This document shows, piece by piece, positions 12,801-25,884 of a DNA stretch of 64,000 nucleotides; positions within the stretch are counted from its first letter, which is position 1; each line of letters begins with the position of its first letter. Source of the stretch: Mytilus californianus. Lineage: Eukaryota; Mollusca; Bivalvia; Mytilida; Mytilidae. The stretch spans positions 21,581,732 through 21,645,731 of the forward strand of contig NW_026262668.1 in the NCBI RefSeq assembly GCF_021869535.1. Direction: 5' to 3'. Position numbers and translations under genes: made by a program. Below the pieces are notes generated by a model that worked only from the letters and a program-made list of their open reading frames with translations, had not been told where the DNA came from and did not search any database.

Positions 12801-15800
12801 TGCAACCTCAAAGTACAATTATAAAGCTGTGTTGATAAGTACTAAAGATTTGAATATAGCCTTACTATAAAGTTAGTTCGAGGGAAACTTTTCCCAACTC
12901 TTTTGAGTCGAAATACAAAGAGTTTAGGATTCTGCCCTTCACTCAAATGTGAACCTTCACTCAAATGTGAACCATAAAATACAAAATAAAATACCTGTGT
13001 ATAATGTCCAATTTTACTGAAAACATTTTGACCATTGAATGTAAAATCGCTGATCTCATCATACCAGCTTTGTATAGCTTCACTCCAGGCATATTTTCTG
13101 GATCCCCAGAAAAGATTTTGACCAAGTCCAAACCTCCCTGTAGAAAGTATAGACGTATATAAATAATCATTGTAGTGAAGTATAATTGGTTATGTAGACC
13201 ATTGTCTGCTTACATTTCTTTTTTCTTGATGGGCAGCTGTCTATTGGAATAATATCATTATAAGTTGCATGAAGAATCTCACAAACATTTTGTACATAAT
13301 GGTGGAATGTTAATGGAATGTTGGTGGTGTATTTGTTGTATAGGGCTACAACTGACGATTAACCTTGGCCTCATTGCAATTGTCCAGTTAGTAAAGTATA
13401 TTTAAGCACATATGTCCTTGTTGAAAGCAAGTACATTTGATTCAATTACAATTAACTATTGAACAGCGGTGTACTACATTCGCCTATATTAACAATGTGT
13501 CTGTCTGTCTGTTTGCAATATTTGAATATAAAAGGCCAGATCATGTAATTGCTCTTTTTAGCGGCGAAACACTAATTAGTAATACATGTACCTGGAATGG
13601 ACCGTTTCAGACCAGGAGACTCATGTGATGTCACACAATTTTCTGCCCATTTTTGAGCTATGTATGCAGTTTCGTCATCCCAGCTCTACAAAAAATATTT
13701 ATGCGATTATGTATTTCTAATCTTGTTATTAAACATCTGTTGGGGTAATATTTTAGTTTGTATTCGTTTGACTAAACTGGTATCAGGTTTTAACAATTAT
13801 TTTGTGTTCATATGACTAAGAATTTACTTGGTGTATCAATGATTTTCAATTCGTTTGACTAAGCATAAAACAACATATAAGAAAAAAATGAAAACAACAT
13901 GTTATAAATTTCATGCGTTCGAAGCGCATTTCGGGATTCACCTTCATCAGGAACGGCCAATGCCAAATATTTGAAAAAGAACAGAATCAGTTGGAGAGCT
14001 ATACGACCGAAAAGGACATAAGAAATAGCCCAATCCATCAACTTTGTCTGAGTGAGTTGAAACCTTAGATTCTAAAAAAATTATAAGGTGTTATTCGATT
14101 GCATTCGGACACATTGGTAGCTACGTGGAAGGGAATTTGGTCAAACTTTGTTTTGGTGGTCGGTGTCAAATGGTCATTGTTAAGTATTAAGTTCCATTTC
14201 ATACGTAGCAAGCGCTCTATTTAAACATGATATTTTACCAGAAAGAATTTTAGATTTTGTTATAAATGTAGTAACCGTCGTTATATAAAGTCAAAATTAG
14301 ACTAAATAAGTACTAGTTAGTGAACCGATGAAATTATTATGTGTTCGTATGATCAAATATTTATTGAATGTAAGATTTATTTGGCGTTTGTAAGACTAAG
14401 CATAAAACAATAACCATATATTAGGTAGTATCAATTACTCGTTGGTGATTATACAAATTATACAAATAAAAGGCATCGATTGTATTTCGAAACAGTGGTA
14501 TGGACATGGAAGGGGGTTTGATTTTAATTTACTTTGGCGGCGTCAAAGAATTCTAGGTTCTGTTTTAGATGTAGCAACCGTCGCTATAATAAATCACATT
14601 AAGGCGGAAAAGTAAGAAAACACTGAAAATATTAATACGTTATGTATAGAAGTCTATACAATGATCAACCTCTGATTGTGGTCACGCAATTCATGTTATG
14701 ACTTTTACTGTTGAGAACCGTATTTATTAGAGTGTTTTGCCATTTTTTTATTTACCATTTTCATCATATTTGTAGCTTGAGTGAGAGATCGTAAGGTATT
14801 GTGTTTATTTACTATTTCTGTCTTCTCATCTGCGGTAACACCTACAATCAAGAATTGAACAGTTTTATTGTAGGGGAAAACTAAATAATTATTTATTGTA
14901 AAACAGAATATTACACAGACATGAAAAGTGGAAGGTTCTTAATTTCACATGAGATACCAATTTCAAGTTTTCAGAGAAAAAGCTTTTTCATTTGATAGAT
15001 TTCTGGTCAAATATTACGGTAGTGTGACTAGAAATAAGTATATTAGTTTTATTCTCTTATACTTCAGCTTTATTGCACACTTGTTTCGATATGCACGAGA
15101 CTTTGAACGATCTGGTGAATTTCAATAGTATAGTCTGCGACTTTTTTTAATGAAAGTTCGCCCTTGTTGATTTTTAATGTGCCTGTACATGTTCCCGCTG
15201 AAGTTCTCTAGAGTCTGCAAGTATTTCCGGTAATGGTTATCTGGTTCGATTTAGCTTAAATCTTCAATTGCTTCCGGAGATATATCTCTGAATTAATATA
15301 GTTTAGGCAAATGAATGATTTGATCCGAGGAAGTATCGCTTTTTTTTGTTTGTTAAACATTAGCCTGCAAGTACGTTCAAGACAAAATTTTAATGATATT
15401 GTTATACATAGAGCAAGGAGTGTTCAAAATGAAGTTATACACAGGCTTTAACTCAAGTTTAAGCCTGTTTGTGTTGAATCATCACTATAAACGTAGTAAC
15501 CTTGACTTTAACCTGAAGTCTGTATGATGATTTTGAGCTGTATGCATCTCTCTTCCAATTGCATGTTTTGTGAAAAAAAAGTACTGCACACAGAAACAAA
15601 ACAGGATAACGAACGAAATTGGAGATAATTACAATATTTCTAATATACCATATATTTGACGTTGGGAAGAGATGCAGCCCATCAAAATCATTAATTTGAA
15701 TCGAGGTAAAGATTTACCATTGGTGTCAAATTAATTAGTGGAAACATTTTGAAAATCAGGCAACAAAATGATTGATATTTGATATTGGTTTGATTTTTAA

Positions 15801-18800
15801 TCGGTTATTTAGACTGCAGGTTACATCAGAATTTTGTTCGCATGTCTTAAGTTCAAAAACAATATACCGTACTGATATGTATTAATTTTTCTTATTTTAA
15901 CATTGAGTCTTTAGAACAGCCAGTAGTTAAATATGGGAAAAAATGTAATTTTGAAATTATATTTCCTTTTATTTTGATAGAACTTTGACTTAATATGTAC
16001 CTGAAGTGGCTAAATCAGCAGATGATGACGCAGTCAAACATGCAGTGTGTCCTGAATAAAAATTATATTTCTTCAGGGTATTCGACGATTCACAATTAAC
16101 CTAAAACATACAAGACAAACGTATTCAAACGATATATCTATTAAACACAGCTTGATGTTTGCACCTTTTGTTTTATTGGCGTTTGAACCATTTGAATCAA
16201 TCGTTCTTATGGTGTTAAATATGACAATGTTCTTTTTAAATCTTTTGGTTTGCTCTTTTTTTTATTAAACATATACATAAACATATACATAAGTTATAAA
16301 TACATACTTGTTAGCTGGTTCTTAAACCACGATCAGTAGTCTGTTAATAAGCTTTCCTTTCTTATCATTTTCAAATTATTCAAGTGTTTTCAACGTAAGC
16401 ATGTTTGGATACATTAGTATATTTTTATGATTATCATATATGCAATTGAAAATGATGTATTATATTACAAAAGTTTATTATTTTACATTTAAAGTCACTT
16501 GATATTCTTTTCTAAAGTAAATTGCTTTAATTTATTCTTCTTGCTTCCGTAAAAATGTTCATATTCCTGTTTATGTGGAAAAAATATTCCTACATATTGT
16601 AGTCAACCATTTCTACAATTCGTTTATAAACAATGAAAATACAATTTTTGTCTGATGAATGCAAAGAATACCTTACATTGAAATTTTGGTAATATTTAAA
16701 TAATTGACTAAGATAATCAGGTGCAATACTGTTTACGCACTTATACAGTAATACACCTTTGTGATATATGAATCTTTTTTGAAAAGTAAACCGTTCTTAT
16801 TGTTTTGACGGTGTATTATATGCTTTGTTGAGAATGATCCTGGCTGCCTTTTTTCGATATTTGAATTACTGGTTTCTATAAATAAAAAGATGTGGTATGA
16901 GTGCAAAGAGACAACTCTCCATCCAAGTCTCAATGCATCAAAAGTTAACAATTATAGGTCAAAGTACGGCCTTCAACAAGGAGCCTGTCCGTATAATAAG
17001 TTATATCTACTTTAAATGAGTATATGATAAATTCATACTTACACTTCTTTTCCTTCTGTACAACTGATTAGTAAAGGTTTCATTCTCAACAAAACTTTGA
17101 CCTTCAAATGGAAACAAAGGTAAATTGTGGTTATTAGTGGCTTTTTCATTAAAAAAAGAAGTCAATACCCAAAATTCAATACATACCAGATTGACAAGAA
17201 ATTTTGCCAATTGACCTAAGTGCCAGTCTGTCTAAGAATCAGGCAAATTCGAAAAATGTCAAAACAAGACATATTTGGAATATTCATCTCATTCACAAAA
17301 TATGTTACCTTTAGTCAGTTAAAATAGAACTGTATAATCAAATTTTAGAAAATCACTTGCAGTATTATGTTTTGGAACTTCGAAGTTCTTTATGGTTTAC
17401 TATCTTTAATTTTTCTATGTAAAATTAGCCAATTTCAATTTCAAATTATTTTTATTACCAGAACCGTACAATCACAATGATTGTAAAAATAAATACTAAA
17501 CTAATATAAATTTCAGGTGTGAGCCTCCGTCTCGTGGGTTTTTTGTCTGCTTGTCAAAATTCTTTTCCCAAGATTCTGTTGCTTTCTTCATTGTTCATGT
17601 TAGAACACCATTTACAGAGTTACTTCCCCCAGAAGAACTCTTTTAATGTAAACAATATGGATGTCATGCATGTGGTCAGACAATGCTGAACTGTAGTTTT
17701 TTAATCTTTTTCTGACGATGAATGTTGGTGTTCACAGTATTCTAAGGATGAAAAAGACAACACGCTAATTGGACAATGTAGTAGATAAATAAAGGCAACA
17801 GTAGTATACCGCTGTTCGAAATTCATAAATCGAACTAGTAGAACTTTTGAACCACTTGTCTTGGAACAAACTATGCAAAAACAAAGTCGGAGGGACATTT
17901 GATTTTTTACTGTATTGGGACTTTGAGGCTTTTCCCACTTACAATCATACTTCGTTTGTCTGAAACATCGATAAAACATAGGGATATGCATAATATTAAG
18001 AGAAGGAAGTGCACAACCGTCTCACAAAGGAAGATCAAATCCAGACAGAGCAGTGGCCATTCAGATGAGCATGGCCTTTTCTACAGAAACAAATTAGACC
18101 AGGTACACTATTTACATATTATTATATATTCCAAAGATGATTTTGGACATACACCATTCTCCTCCCCCCTTAATTTTAATGTAAAATTGAAAATGGTTTA
18201 AGTTCAACATGAATATAAAAAGAGAGAGGGGGGAGGGGGGGGCTTATATTTTGTATTTTGGCAGATTTTTTTCTGTTAGATTGAAAATAAGTTAATTGTT
18301 TTTTTCTCATATTTTATAAAAGGTGTTGAGAAAAACTATCAGCGTTTACTATAAAACTGAAGGAGACCCCTGAAAAGGGAATTTTTTTATTGTCTTTCCG
18401 GCAGAAGGTTCACATGTATGCTTTAGCAAATGTTTAAGGTTTCATGCATCATGATGCATATATGCCTAAAAATAACACCTGTATTTCGACTAATGTTCAT
18501 AGGTAGGCAAAGAATTTGTTTTTAAAAGTTTTTGACTGTTTTAAAAAGGGGAAATAATTTGACTCAATATAAATTGGGCTGGTTCAAAACTTGCAAAAAT
18601 GTTAAGGGTCCATGTTTAAGCGTAGGTAAGGTTATTTGAGGCACAACTATTTTTTTAAATAGACCTTAAATAAATTAGGGAAGGTGATATTGTAGAAATA
18701 TTTTTTTTATCTGTTATTTTTTTTAACCACACCTTAACCATACCTTATTGGCTTAATCATGTTAATAGGAGGAATACATTGTATAAAATGTATATTGTTT

Positions 18801-21800
18801 TTATTAGTGTAGTGCTATAAAAAAATGACAATAAAAGCTTTCAGGTCTACTGTATTCATTTTTAATCATAAAATATTGGGTCATTATTTTTGGTACTTTA
18901 AACACACACATATTTTTGGTTTGCATAAGGACCATCACTTTTTTATAATTTTTGAATCTACCTAAAAAAAATGTACCCCTTGAAACTCTAGCTCCCAAGG
19001 GTTAAAACATATTCTGCATACATGTAGCTAGTACTCAGGGAAATGATTTTTCTAAGTTGATATTACTTGCATATTATTAAATTGGTCTAAAGTAAGAGCT
19101 TCAAAGAAATTTTTATTGTATACATAATTCTTCATGTACATGTATATATTTTTATCAGACTTAACAAATTTGATTTCTTTCTTCAGGGAAATGCCGTAAT
19201 TGCAGAGGTGATTTGTAACGACGCAGACCTTATTTGAAAGAACTATTTATAGAAGACTATTGCTGAGGTTAACATTAGTTGATTTTTTATATTTTATATA
19301 CCGGTAATTGAATGTTTACTTCAACCCACCCCCGTTGCGTCCATATTTTAAGGTTAAAAATCTTTTTTATACATAGTTTTATGATATTAGATAAGAATCA
19401 CTTTAGCTGCAAAATATTTTTTTATCACCCCCCTCCACAACTGGATATGTCATATAACATGTATAGATTTCCCCGTCGGTATGCTGATGCTGAATTACAA
19501 TATGAATTTTGCATGTTGGTTCATTTTTGAGAAATTGGTGATATCATCTTATGAAATAGGATATATAGATATATATATTACAACAAGAACTAGGTCAATA
19601 TGACCTACATTTTTCTGCTGGAGCAATTTGGGTTACATTTTTGAAAGGCTAAACAAGAGTTGTGAATAGGGCACCTACGTATGTTTTGTCAACAACTTCA
19701 AGAGTTTTTTTTTTGCTTGCACAAAAATCATGCATGATCTTTCCCGACTCAGAAACATAGCCGTGTCGTTAAGAATTGTTATGAATTGCGATTAGGTCAG
19801 TTTAAGGGGAACTACTTATGATAAATAAATGATATTTGATGTACATGTACAGTTGTATAAGCATTCAATTTGATGCAGCTCATATCCATGGAGATTATTT
19901 GGCCCTGTCCCTTTTGCATAGTTTACATTTAAAAGTTTAATTATATGTGATTATATGTAGATCAGTTAAAGGCGAACCACTTAGGATAATTCAGTGATGT
20001 TTTGTATGCAGTTGTATTTAGCATTAATGGCATTTCTTATTTTTACAGTAATGGGTAACTTACTTTAAATATTTTGCATATTTTACATTTAAAAGTTTAA
20101 TTATATGCGATAATATGTAGATCAGTTAAAAGCGAACCACTTAGGATAATTCAGTGATGTTTTGTATGCAGTTGTATTTAGCATTAATGGCATTTCTTAT
20201 TTTTACAGTAATGGGTAACTTACTTTAAATATTTTGCATATTTTACATTTAAAAGTTTAATTATATGTGATAATATGTAGATCAGTTAAAGGCGAACCAC
20301 TTAGGATAATTCAGTGATGTTTTGTATGCAGTTGTATTTAGCATTAATGGCGTTTCTTATTTTCACAGTAATGGTTAACTTACTTTAAATATTTTGCATA
20401 TTTTACATTTCAGAGTATTGCTATTTGATTTCATTATTTACATTTTTCTGTCAAATTTACATACAGACAAAACATATCTGTGTCAAGTTTATTTTTTTAC
20501 TTTTACATATTTTAGTGACAAAAAAAGAGGAGAAATACTTTTGATAATTCGAAAAGCGAAAAATGACAAGTGCTTACGAAATCACTGGTAAGCAAAAAAA
20601 ACGAAACAATCGTCCACCTGGGACTTATACATAAATTTATATATTGGTCCCAGTGTCCACCAACATGTACCAAAATTAATGGTCATTTCCTTAGTGTTTG
20701 TTTTTTAAACTTCCATCATTAACATTTCAATCAACCAAACTGATTCATTGAACTTAAAATTATCAACATGAACTGTGAATAAATTGCTATTTTATTTAGA
20801 TTTTTCACTGAAATTGCAAGATATTGAAGGATTGATGATTAAAAGATTCGACTACAGCAAAGTTCAATCAGGCAAATCAAATTGCGTTGCCAACATTGCT
20901 CACTTAAGTAGGAAGATCAAAATGTTTCTAGCGAATGGATATAATGAAAGAGCATGCCGTCAAATTGACAAACATTTCAGTAGAGAACGATGACAACTTA
21001 GCCTCTATTTATGGAGAAATTGCATATGACATGTTTGAACTCTAAAAACAGATATACCCAATTTGAAGGACAGATAAAATATTAAGTCATGATAAATATA
21101 AAATGACCCGAACAATCTGAATACTGTAAATTCAGAAATTACATGTATGTGACTGAGGTTTAAACATTTGAATGTTGAGATTGGTTGAGTATCACAAGGA
21201 TACCTTATGTTAAGAAGTTTCCGTCTGTCATATGTATATTGTCCTTGACCTCACTTTCATGGTTCAGCGACTTCTTCAAAAAATAATGTTTTTTTTGTCA
21301 TGTGAATTTCTCACTTATGACGATGTAATAGGATAACTATATTTGGTATACGGGTTCCTTGCAACGTCTACATGTCCGCCAGACAGGGTTCACTTGACCT
21401 CGACCTCATTTCATGGATCAGTGATCATGGTTAAAGTTGCATGATTTAGATTAGGTCTATTTCTCAGATACTATAAGCAGTATGTCAACTACATGTGGTA
21501 TACACTACTTGTTCCATATTAAGTAACAATAAGTATGTGCTGTTCTTGTAATTGAAAATATTTGAACTTGATTTCTGGCATTTTTTGCTTTTTGGGAAAT
21601 TGTGGTCCCTGGAAACTATCGGTACCCCAAATTTCTGGAATGAAATAGAATTTCATCAAAACAGCTGTTCTTCAAGAATATTTGATAATTAAAAAAATTG
21701 CAGTACAATGAAGAAATACTAGATTTTATATAAACAGCAGATAACATGATACTGAAATAGTGAAAAACTGGGTTTTATATTAACCTCTATTACTTGTTAC

Positions 21801-24800
21801 TTTCGAAAAATCAAATGGCCCTGTTTCCGTAGCAACCATATATAATTGGTCTGAAAAGTATGTATTTCTTTATAACATGTTATGTAGATGATTTGTGCAA
21901 GTTTTCATCAAAATCTGAGACTATCATGTTTTTGTCACTGCCTGATCGTTAGGGAGACTGACACTTAAATACTAAGCTAAGTTTTTCATGCAAACATTCC
22001 CCGTTTCCATTTCATAATCTAAAGTTTTGTTTTTTTATTAAAATGTTCATGTCTCTTATATTTTATTAGTACTGTAATGTTATTATTACCTTTTTTTGGT
22101 CCCCCACCCAGTATACTAGTGCATCTACAGGCAGAGGAAGAAATAAATAAGACTAAATGTTGACTATTACATATTATTAACTATACATAACATCTGATAC
22201 ATTGGTTATTTCACATCCTTTCGTGCGAATATGACCATGGTACATACAGTTTTGCCCTTTCTTTTAGAGGATCTAGACTGTATCTATAGAATAACACGTG
22301 GGTGGACACATTAGGTCCACGATTCATCATCTTCGCTAGCCAAGGGTTACGATCCACTTCCCTCCTCTCCACCCTTGGCGGATTGAGATAGAATTTCGGA
22401 GACACAAGGTAATGATTTTCATTGGTTGCAGTCGAAACTCGCTGCATCCAATCAAAAAGCGCTTATAACATGATCACGTGTAAATGTAGAAAGTGTATGT
22501 AAACAATTGGCACGTGCTTATTGTGCAACAAGTCTTTACATCCCTAAACATACGACTATATTTAGTGAAAATTTGAATGTTTTTAATCAATTAATAGAAG
22601 TTTCTGTGTATGTTTCTTGCACAAATGCATGAATGTCAACGTATATTTTCGTTTCCTGCTTTACTAAGTGTGTAGAATCTAGACGCTACCGTGTTTTTAC
22701 CTCCAAATTAAAGAGTTCAAGTGCTACCATTGGTCAAGAATAATGTATTCGGAATGGGCGTGAATTTAATCTACCGATAGATGGCGCAACATTGTTATCA
22801 CAAATGTTGGCTTAATCTGCCAAGGGTGGAGATGAGGGAAGTGGATCGAAACCCTTGGCTAGCGAAGATGACGATTCATACACGCAAACACATATCTTAT
22901 ATGTTTTAGGGATTAAATGATATCTAAATAGACTTATAAAATTCAGCTATTTGTATTGTCCCACGTAATTTTTACATTTACTATAGATGTCAATTTTTTT
23001 TGTTTAATTGATGTTTTGCATGACCATTTATCACACTTTTATTCAACATTGTTGTAAAACAAATTGACTCAGCCAAAAAAATTAAATAAAGTGTTGATTC
23101 ATCTATCAAAAAATATTTATTACAAACATTATCTACCAATCAGAAGAGCACAGGACTTCAGTGTTTTACAGAAATCTCTCCCCCAAATGGGCGGTCCCTG
23201 AAGGCGTATGTTTATTTACTGAATTTACCCCTATAATGCACATCATAATTTTACACATTTATCAAGTCATAATGCAAGCCTATTTTTATACTTTGTATTC
23301 ATTATGTCATAGTATAACAGTGTCCCTGTATGACATCTATTAAAGACGAAAATGTTATCAGAAACTATTTATTAGGTTAAGTTAGTATTATGTTACATGG
23401 AAATAAAACTGTATTCATACTTCATGTCACAAAGACATATTTTTGTTATTTATCTTTTTTGCTACAATATACTTTTTTACGAAGATATTGACGTTGGTAA
23501 ACTATCAGTATGGTTTGACTGTGTTTTATATATAATTTTGCCAAAATTATTCGTAAAATGGTCATTTCTGGCCTAATAGTACAAGCATATCAAAGTTAAT
23601 ATCAGCTAACCTTTCTGCAGTGCTGTGTCAATAATAATATTGACACTAGTGACATAAGTTAACCTTTCTGCACTGCAGTGTCAATATTATATAAGTTAAC
23701 CTTTCTGAACTGATGCAGTGTCCAGATTATATCAACTATCTTTCTGCGCTGCAATGTCCAGATTGTATTGTCCTTTTTACTTTTACACCGTAGCGAAATA
23801 CTGAAAGTGTTATTTTTACGATTTCTGTAATCTAAAGGTCAATTAATGGTTCTCGTCATACATATACCTCCGGCTTTAATGGAGTTAACAAGTTAATCAA
23901 GATAGAAATTTTTTTTAAAACTTAAATTATTATATTTTTTGAGTGTAATAAGGAAATAAGTGAAAGAAAACACTTGATAATTTCCTTATTAATTCTTTTG
24001 TAGGATATTAATCTTTTGCCGTTGAAACAAATATAAAAGTCGTTTAAATATAAATAAAATATACTCATCTGTCTTAAAGTTACAAATATTATACTCCTTT
24101 GCATAACCATCATTATGACTGGAAGAAAAGACTTTAAAAATTGTCGTGTAGCCGAATTATGTCGCAAAAACACTTTAGTCATAATACTACATTACTTATT
24201 ACTACAATACAAGATTGTAATAGCTGTTTTGCATGTTACTTCGTCACTTCTCAAAGTATCTCATAGGATTAATCAGCTTTAATTTCTGTCCTTAATTATT
24301 GTTTTCCTTGAGTGTAATAAGAAAATAAGTGAAAGAAAACACTTGATAATTTCCTTATAATCTTTTGAAGGATATTAATCTTTTGCCGTTGAAACAAATA
24401 TAAAAGTCGTTTAGATATAAATAAAATTCACTAATCTGTCTTAAAGTTACAAATATTTTACTCCTTTGCATAACCATCATTATGACTGGAAGTAAAGACT
24501 TTAAAAATTGTCGTGTACCCGAATTATGTCGCAAAAACACTTTAGTCATATTACTACATTACTTATCATCTACAATACTAGATTTTAATAGCTGTTTTGC
24601 ATGTTACTTCGTCGCTTCTCAAAGTATCTCATAGAACTAATCAGCTTTTATTTGTGTCCTAAAGCTAGCATGCACATAAGAGTGTCTGTTGGTGTCTGAT
24701 TTTCTCACTATTCATTATTTATTTGGATTGTTTGAGGAGTAATTTGAACTCGATTCGAATTTGTGTAAGCACATTGTCAAAAACATACGTATCAAAACCC

Positions 24801-25793
24801 CATTGCCAAACTATTAAAAAGCTCCAAAAGAAACATATATGAAATGATATTAATTAAGTAACCAACCAAGAATTTCAAAGCCACACGCCACAATGTTCTG
24901 AAATGAATATAATACTGGTCTAAGAGAATTTGAGTTTTCGACAAAAGACAAACGATATAAAGCAAATGAACTTTAATAGTTCATTTACTTCTTTTAGCAG
25001 TAATCATTACTACATGTAAATAATAATATGAAAATAAGGAGATGTGATACGATTGCCAATGAGACAACTATCTAAAAGAGTCAAAATGACATGAATATAA
25101 GCAATTATAGGTCACCGACAAACCCTTACCGTACACAGGCAGCCTGAAAAGACTCTGACAAGAAACATGTGAAACAGTCCAAATAATAAAATGGCTAAAC
25201 TTGATAGATAAGTACGAAGCACACAAAACTAACATTAAAAAAGCAGACAGAAAAAGAATTACTCGCAGGTCCTGAATGCTAATTTAGAACTAATTACAAC
25301 TAATAAATAAATTATTTTCTCCAAGACTAAAGTATTGTATATTCTTAATTATTCCTTGCTCGTATCAATATTGTACTGTAATTTATTGTTATTCGGAGCG
25401 GAGTTCATAAGTATTTTTGGCGAAACTCTATCATTTAGTTCACTATTTGCAGTTTCGATATCGGTACAGTTTCTGTTTGACAAGAATTTAGAAAAATAAA
25501 TCATAGGACTGCAATATGAGTTGTAGGTATATTTCGCAGTTTTCTGCTTTTTTGGAAATTCGACTTTTATCAATGTAATATTCTTTTTATCTAGATCATG
25601 TATCATAATTAATAAACGACATAAACATTTTAAGGTTTGTTAATTTATAATACATGGATATACAATTATTTATCCTGTATACTAATTAAAGAACGGCGTT
25701 AACATTTTAAGGTTTGTTAATTTATAATACATGGATATACAATTATTCATCCTGTATACTAATTAAAGAACGGCGTTAACATTTTAAGATCTG

Positions 25794-25884
<91 letters not shown>

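Noticed and set aside
16001..16060. Shorter version of exon 3 starting at GGACACACTGC
   Set aside because: It would begin in a phase that does not match the donor of exon 2, while the upstream acceptor keeps the frame and adds a conserved-looking Cys segment.
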